This document shows positions 61,640-64,000 of a stretch of DNA of 64,000 nt, one piece after another. Origin of the DNA: Karalla daura (taxonomy: Eukaryota > Chordata > Actinopteri > Chaetodontiformes > Leiognathidae); assembly GCA_029224185.1 (NCBI GenBank), contig CM055198.1:21121919-21185918 (forward strand), read 5' to 3'. A program made the translations under genes and the position numbers. How positions within the stretch are numbered: position 1 is the stretch's first letter; every line of letters begins with the position of its first letter. The notes under the pieces are model-generated. The model saw only the letters and a program-made list of their open reading frames with translations. It was not told where the DNA came from and did no database searches.

Positions 61640-63658
61640 CTACACACACGTACATCTATGAAACTGCATCGCTCCTTTCAGAGAGTAAAACCAGGGGACA
61701 CGCTGACCAATAAAACCAAATTAAAAACAATAAAACCTCCAAAAACTGCACACAACTCATATCAGAGCACAGGGATGAGTATAAAAATGAAAAAAAAAAC
61801 AACAACAAAAAAGCAACATATGAGATGAAGTGTCAGCTAGATCATTACACACAGCAGCATTTAGTGCCCGTCTTAAAATCTTTTTATGGCTGCGGCTCTG
61901 CTGCCGGCTGCGTCACTGAGATTAGGTGTGTTTATGTTTGGCGATAAAGCTGTGCTTTGTTTAGAGGGCTCATTTATTGTAGATATATTTCTTTATTACC
62001 AGCAGAGACTGGACTGGACTGGACTGGACTGGGCAGCACTGTAATTGCCTGTTGGTTAAACGTGAAGAACATAAACGTTCAAGCAAAACGATGAACTAGA
62101 TTGATCCTGAGCAGAGGTTTAAATGCTGTGTAAAACCCAATAAAACCTTAAGTGATCATAATGAAATTAACTTTAGGTAGTGAAGGATACTCTCCACTAC
62201 TTTTTACATGCAATATGATGTAAAATATTGTTTGTCTTATCCTTTTTGCTCACTTACATAGACTAAAACTTGACTGGTTAATACAGGGTGTCGCTTCGGT
62301 CATTTTAAGCAAACTTTTTAAAGATGTTTTTCACTGAACATTCACACACAAAACATGCAGACACAAAGTTTTTTTTGAGATCCAAAGGAGACAATCAGAC
62401 TTAGGAAAGCCGAGGGCTCGTCCGGGATTTGAACCCGGGACCTCTCGCACCCGAAGCGAGAATCATACCCCTAGACCAACGAGCCACAAAAAACAGGTAA
62501 ATTACACAGAAAAAAGATCTGGGATTCAACTTTGAAAACTTTCTTTGCTGAGTTTGCATGTTCTCTCTGTGTGCATGTGGCTTTTCTCCAGGTATTCCTT
62601 TGCCAATGGGTTTAAAGCAGGAAGGTGATGGCAGAGAGAAACGGAAAAGCCAAGGGCTCGATCAGGATTTGATCTCACACGCAGAGCAAGTATAATACCC
62701 CATGACCAGGGTTCAAGTCCTTGTCTCATCTATGTGTGGATCTCTGGTCTCTGGATAGCCCAGGTCCCCCAACAACACAGAACAACTTTTAATTGGCAGA
62801 GTTTTATGAGGGACTGGCAACCTGCATTTTCCCCGCCTTCACCTCGTATGAGCCAAGGACCAGCAGGTATAAAGGTCACACAATGGATGAGTGAGTGCTT
62901 AGATAGGTGAAAGGTGAGGGCTGACTGCGAGACCAACAATATCTGCTCTAAATATGACTTGGGAAACAAAATGAATTTTCACCACTTCCAAGATGACCGC
63001 CTTTCCAATGATTAGGAATGACCAAACCTCCTCTTCATTTCATTACATTACTCTCTGTATCCTTTTCCAGTGATGGGACAATCTATGTTCTGTAGGAATG
63101 TGGTTGTGGAAAGCCATCAGCTCCTCCCCCTCCCCCCATCCCGCTCCCTCACCTGCAGTTTTCCCAGCTGCATCAGGTCCTGGCCGAGGGCGACGGAGGC
63201 CAGCAGGGAGGCGCAGCCCAGCAGCAGCATGTCGCTCTTCTTCCTCTGGCTGCAGCGCCGCAGCGAGTCCTGGTAGCTCACCGCCGCTCCCAGGGTCCCG
63301 GGCCCCGGCCCGGAGCCCCCGGCCCCCGGCACGGTCGACCCGGGCCCCAGGCTGCTCCACAGGGAGGCCGAGTCCTCCGCCGCCCCGTTACTGCTGCTCT
63401 CAGAGGGGAGCAGGGACCCCGGGGACTCCTCAAACTCACAGCACTCCTCTGTTCGTTCGTTCAGAGAGAGAGAGAGAAGAACAGGAGGTGAGGAGGACGT
63501 TCTCCCAGCAGAGTTGGAAGACGTGTGGGGACTGTGTGGACTCACCCATCTCGTTGAGGCTGGAGAAGCCTGCCGTCATGGGTGCGTGTTTCGGGGACTT
63601 GCCCAGGTTCGGTGCACTGGACGACCAAACTTTGCAGCCCTCGCCCAGCGATTTCAGT
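58081..63658 (-). CDS. map3k10: Mixed-lineage kinase MLK2 (MAP3K10), C-terminal part, last four coding exons
   Basis: The gene runs leftward and is cut by the right window edge. Coding exons in transcript order are 63658-63546, 63448-63153, 60040-59506 and 58472-58081, about 444 codons. Phases join cleanly. Recognised MLK C-terminal blocks are LGEGCKVWSSSAPNLGKSPK, NEMEE, a DMLLLGCASLLASVALG segment, FQRTGRF, SLSSLSDCNSTKSLL, SFKKEPNQSLTPTHV, RGHRRTPSDGA, FAPRPRP, DPWKLGSLSRTLSSSP and MDMDVEGQNQDHTVPLCG. In the family this is the proline- and serine-rich tail after the SH3, kinase, zipper and CRIB parts; MLKs phosphorylate MKK4/7 and feed the JNK pathway. The SH3 and kinase exons lie outside the window. 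MAP3K10 is preferred over MAP3K9/11 from the final VPLCG ending and its ttc9b neighbour. Confidence 0.92.
59147..59475. mobile_element. Family B element, second copy with damaged left end
   Basis: From GTATGTTTGTTATCATC onward it aligns with the copy at 23401, including a 45-base identical run (59335-59379). The right end GACATTGTCCCT abuts TTAA (59476-59479). It sits in the last map3k10 intron. Confidence 0.7.
59506..60040 (-). CDS. map3k10: map3k10 coding exon (second from last)
   Basis: The acceptor TGTGTCTGTCTCAG precedes VLQDEQDLREEQRKKKDGLF. The 178 codons are rich in Ser and Pro and include ESFKKEPNQSLTPTHVSAA and HRRTPSDG twice in variant form. The donor is GTAAGT. Confidence 0.92.
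60473..60544 (-). tRNA. tRNA-Pro (anticodon AGG)
   Basis: A 72-nt cloverleaf can be read on the minus strand: acceptor stem GGCTCGT with ACGAGCC and discriminator C, D-arm with TAGGGGTATGAT, anticodon stem CTCGC/GCGAG with loop TTAGGGT, and T-arm CCGGGTTCAAATCCCGG. The sequence looks identical to vertebrate tRNA-Pro-AGG. It lies inside a map3k10 intron in the host orientation. The 3' flank has only TTT, not TTTT. Confidence 0.96.
60600..60850. repeat. Repeat flank of the tRNA-Pro units
   Basis: CTTGAAAACTTTCTTC, GTGGCTTTTCTCCAGGTATT and GGAAGGTGATGGCAGA recur at 62530-62640 with an internal deletion. The core resembles the 29180 repeat family, so the tRNA duplications carried a repeat copy along. 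Confidence 0.55.
61591..61639. repeat. (CA)n microsatellite
   Basis: A CA tract with CG interruptions in the tRNA-bearing map3k10 intron. Confidence 0.9.
62414..62485 (-). tRNA. tRNA-Pro (anticodon CGG)
   Basis: It has the same 72-nt body as the copy at 60473 except for the loop TTCGGGT, giving anticodon CGG. All stems pair. It is in the same map3k10 intron and orientation, with only TTT in the near 3' flank. Confidence 0.96.
62654..62711 (-). pseudogene. Decayed tRNA-Pro copy
   Basis: The plus strand reads GGGCTCGATCAGGATTTGAT and later ATAATACCCCATGACCAGGG, which aligns with the intact tRNA-Pro copies but has lost T-arm pairing, the anticodon stem and the 5' acceptor strand. It sits 170 bases from the CGG copy, beyond a shared flank. 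Confidence 0.6.
63153..63448 (-). CDS. map3k10: map3k10 coding exon (third from last)
   Basis: The acceptor CGAACGAACAG gives EECCEFEESPG in phase with the previous exon. The exon includes KKSDMLLLGCASLLASVALG and ends LGKLQ before the donor GTGAGG. Confidence 0.9.
63546..63658 (-). CDS. map3k10: map3k10 coding exon (fourth from last)
   Basis: The acceptor TTTCCTGCAG and donor GTGAGT (minus strand) bound LKSLGEGCKVWSSSAPNLGK to SLNEM, the best-conserved MLK linker. The exon begins with one base completing an upstream codon. Confidence 0.92.
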
Positions 63659-63808
63659 CTGCAGGAAATGGACACACACACACACACATAAAATGAAGTC
63701 AGTTTGACATTTTTGCACTGCATTTATCTTATGAAGAAGTGCTGGATGAGCTTTGAAGTTTTCCATCTTCATATATATTTCAGAGGTATCAGATTCAGGG
63801 AAAACCAA

Positions 63809-63880
63809 GGGCTCGTCCGGGATTTGAACCCGGGACCTCTCGCACCCAAAGCGAGAATCATACCCCTAGACCAACGAGCC
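63809..63880 (-). tRNA. tRNA-Pro (anticodon TGG)
   Basis: It has the same 72-nt body with loop TTTGGGT, anticodon TGG (UGG). It lies in the next upstream map3k10 intron. A TTTT terminator follows four bases after the 3' end on the minus strand. Confidence 0.96.
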
Positions 63881-64000
63881 ACAAAAAACTAGAAAATCTC
63901 ACAGAAAAAAGATCTGGGATTTAACTCCTTCATGGACATTTCAGTCTGCACACAGATGAAATGTAGTCAGGATGATATTGTCTCTGACAGGAAGAGATGA

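Larger units (their letters stand above)
60041..63152 (-). other. map3k10: map3k10 intron with nested tRNA genes
   Basis: The intron carries tRNA-Pro(AGG), tRNA-Pro(CGG), one decayed copy and their repeat flanks. A CA array lies at 61591. The remainder shows nothing coding. Confidence 0.7.

Noticed and set aside
1..64000. CRISPR arrays, operons, prophage or other microbial systems.
   Set aside because: The window is intron-bearing vertebrate DNA. The tandem arrays are simple repeats without spacer structure.

Overview
The window is vertebrate nuclear DNA from a ray-finned fish, probably a percomorph. The genes are split by GT-AG introns, their proteins match vertebrate families closely, and the non-coding sequence is packed with CA/CT microsatellites and short teleost-type interspersed repeats. 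I recognise four protein-coding genes by eye. Three tRNA-Pro genes are nested in the last one. One 100-base run of N (35018-35117) is an assembly gap.

Layout: 1-5400 has no gene I can name. It holds two TTAA-flanked miniature transposons, a CA microsatellite and a CpG-rich promoter-like patch with three RFX X-box motifs (3080-3151). fosb (+) has its promoter near 5478-5660, four coding exons between 6060 and 10353, and a 3' UTR to about 13250. 13260-17030 is AT-rich non-coding DNA with a diverged local repeat. The homologue of human C19orf47 (+, SAM domain) has eight coding exons from 17168 to 22143. 22144-27000 is non-coding. ttc9b (+, TPR protein) has three coding exons between 27520 and 48746, a 19.7 kb repeat-rich first intron, and a probable 4 kb 3' UTR ending near 52885. 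map3k10 (-, mixed-lineage kinase MLK2) enters from the right edge. Only its last four coding exons are present (63658 down to 58081), and the kinase domain lies outside the window.

The introns of map3k10 carry tRNA-Pro genes with anticodons AGG, CGG and TGG, all on the host strand, plus a decayed fourth copy. They look like products of local duplication because they share flanking sequence.

In human, MAP3K10, TTC9B and C19orf47 are close neighbours on 19q13.2 and FOSB is several megabases away on 19q13.32 (from memory). The fish arrangement brings fosb next to the block. The genes are not a functional pathway as a set: fosb is an immediate-early transcription factor, map3k10 an upstream JNK-pathway kinase, ttc9b a small TPR adaptor, and C19orf47 a poorly characterised nuclear SAM protein. 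Coordinates of coding exons were set by hand from splice consensus, phase continuity and remembered family sequence; UTR ends are estimates.
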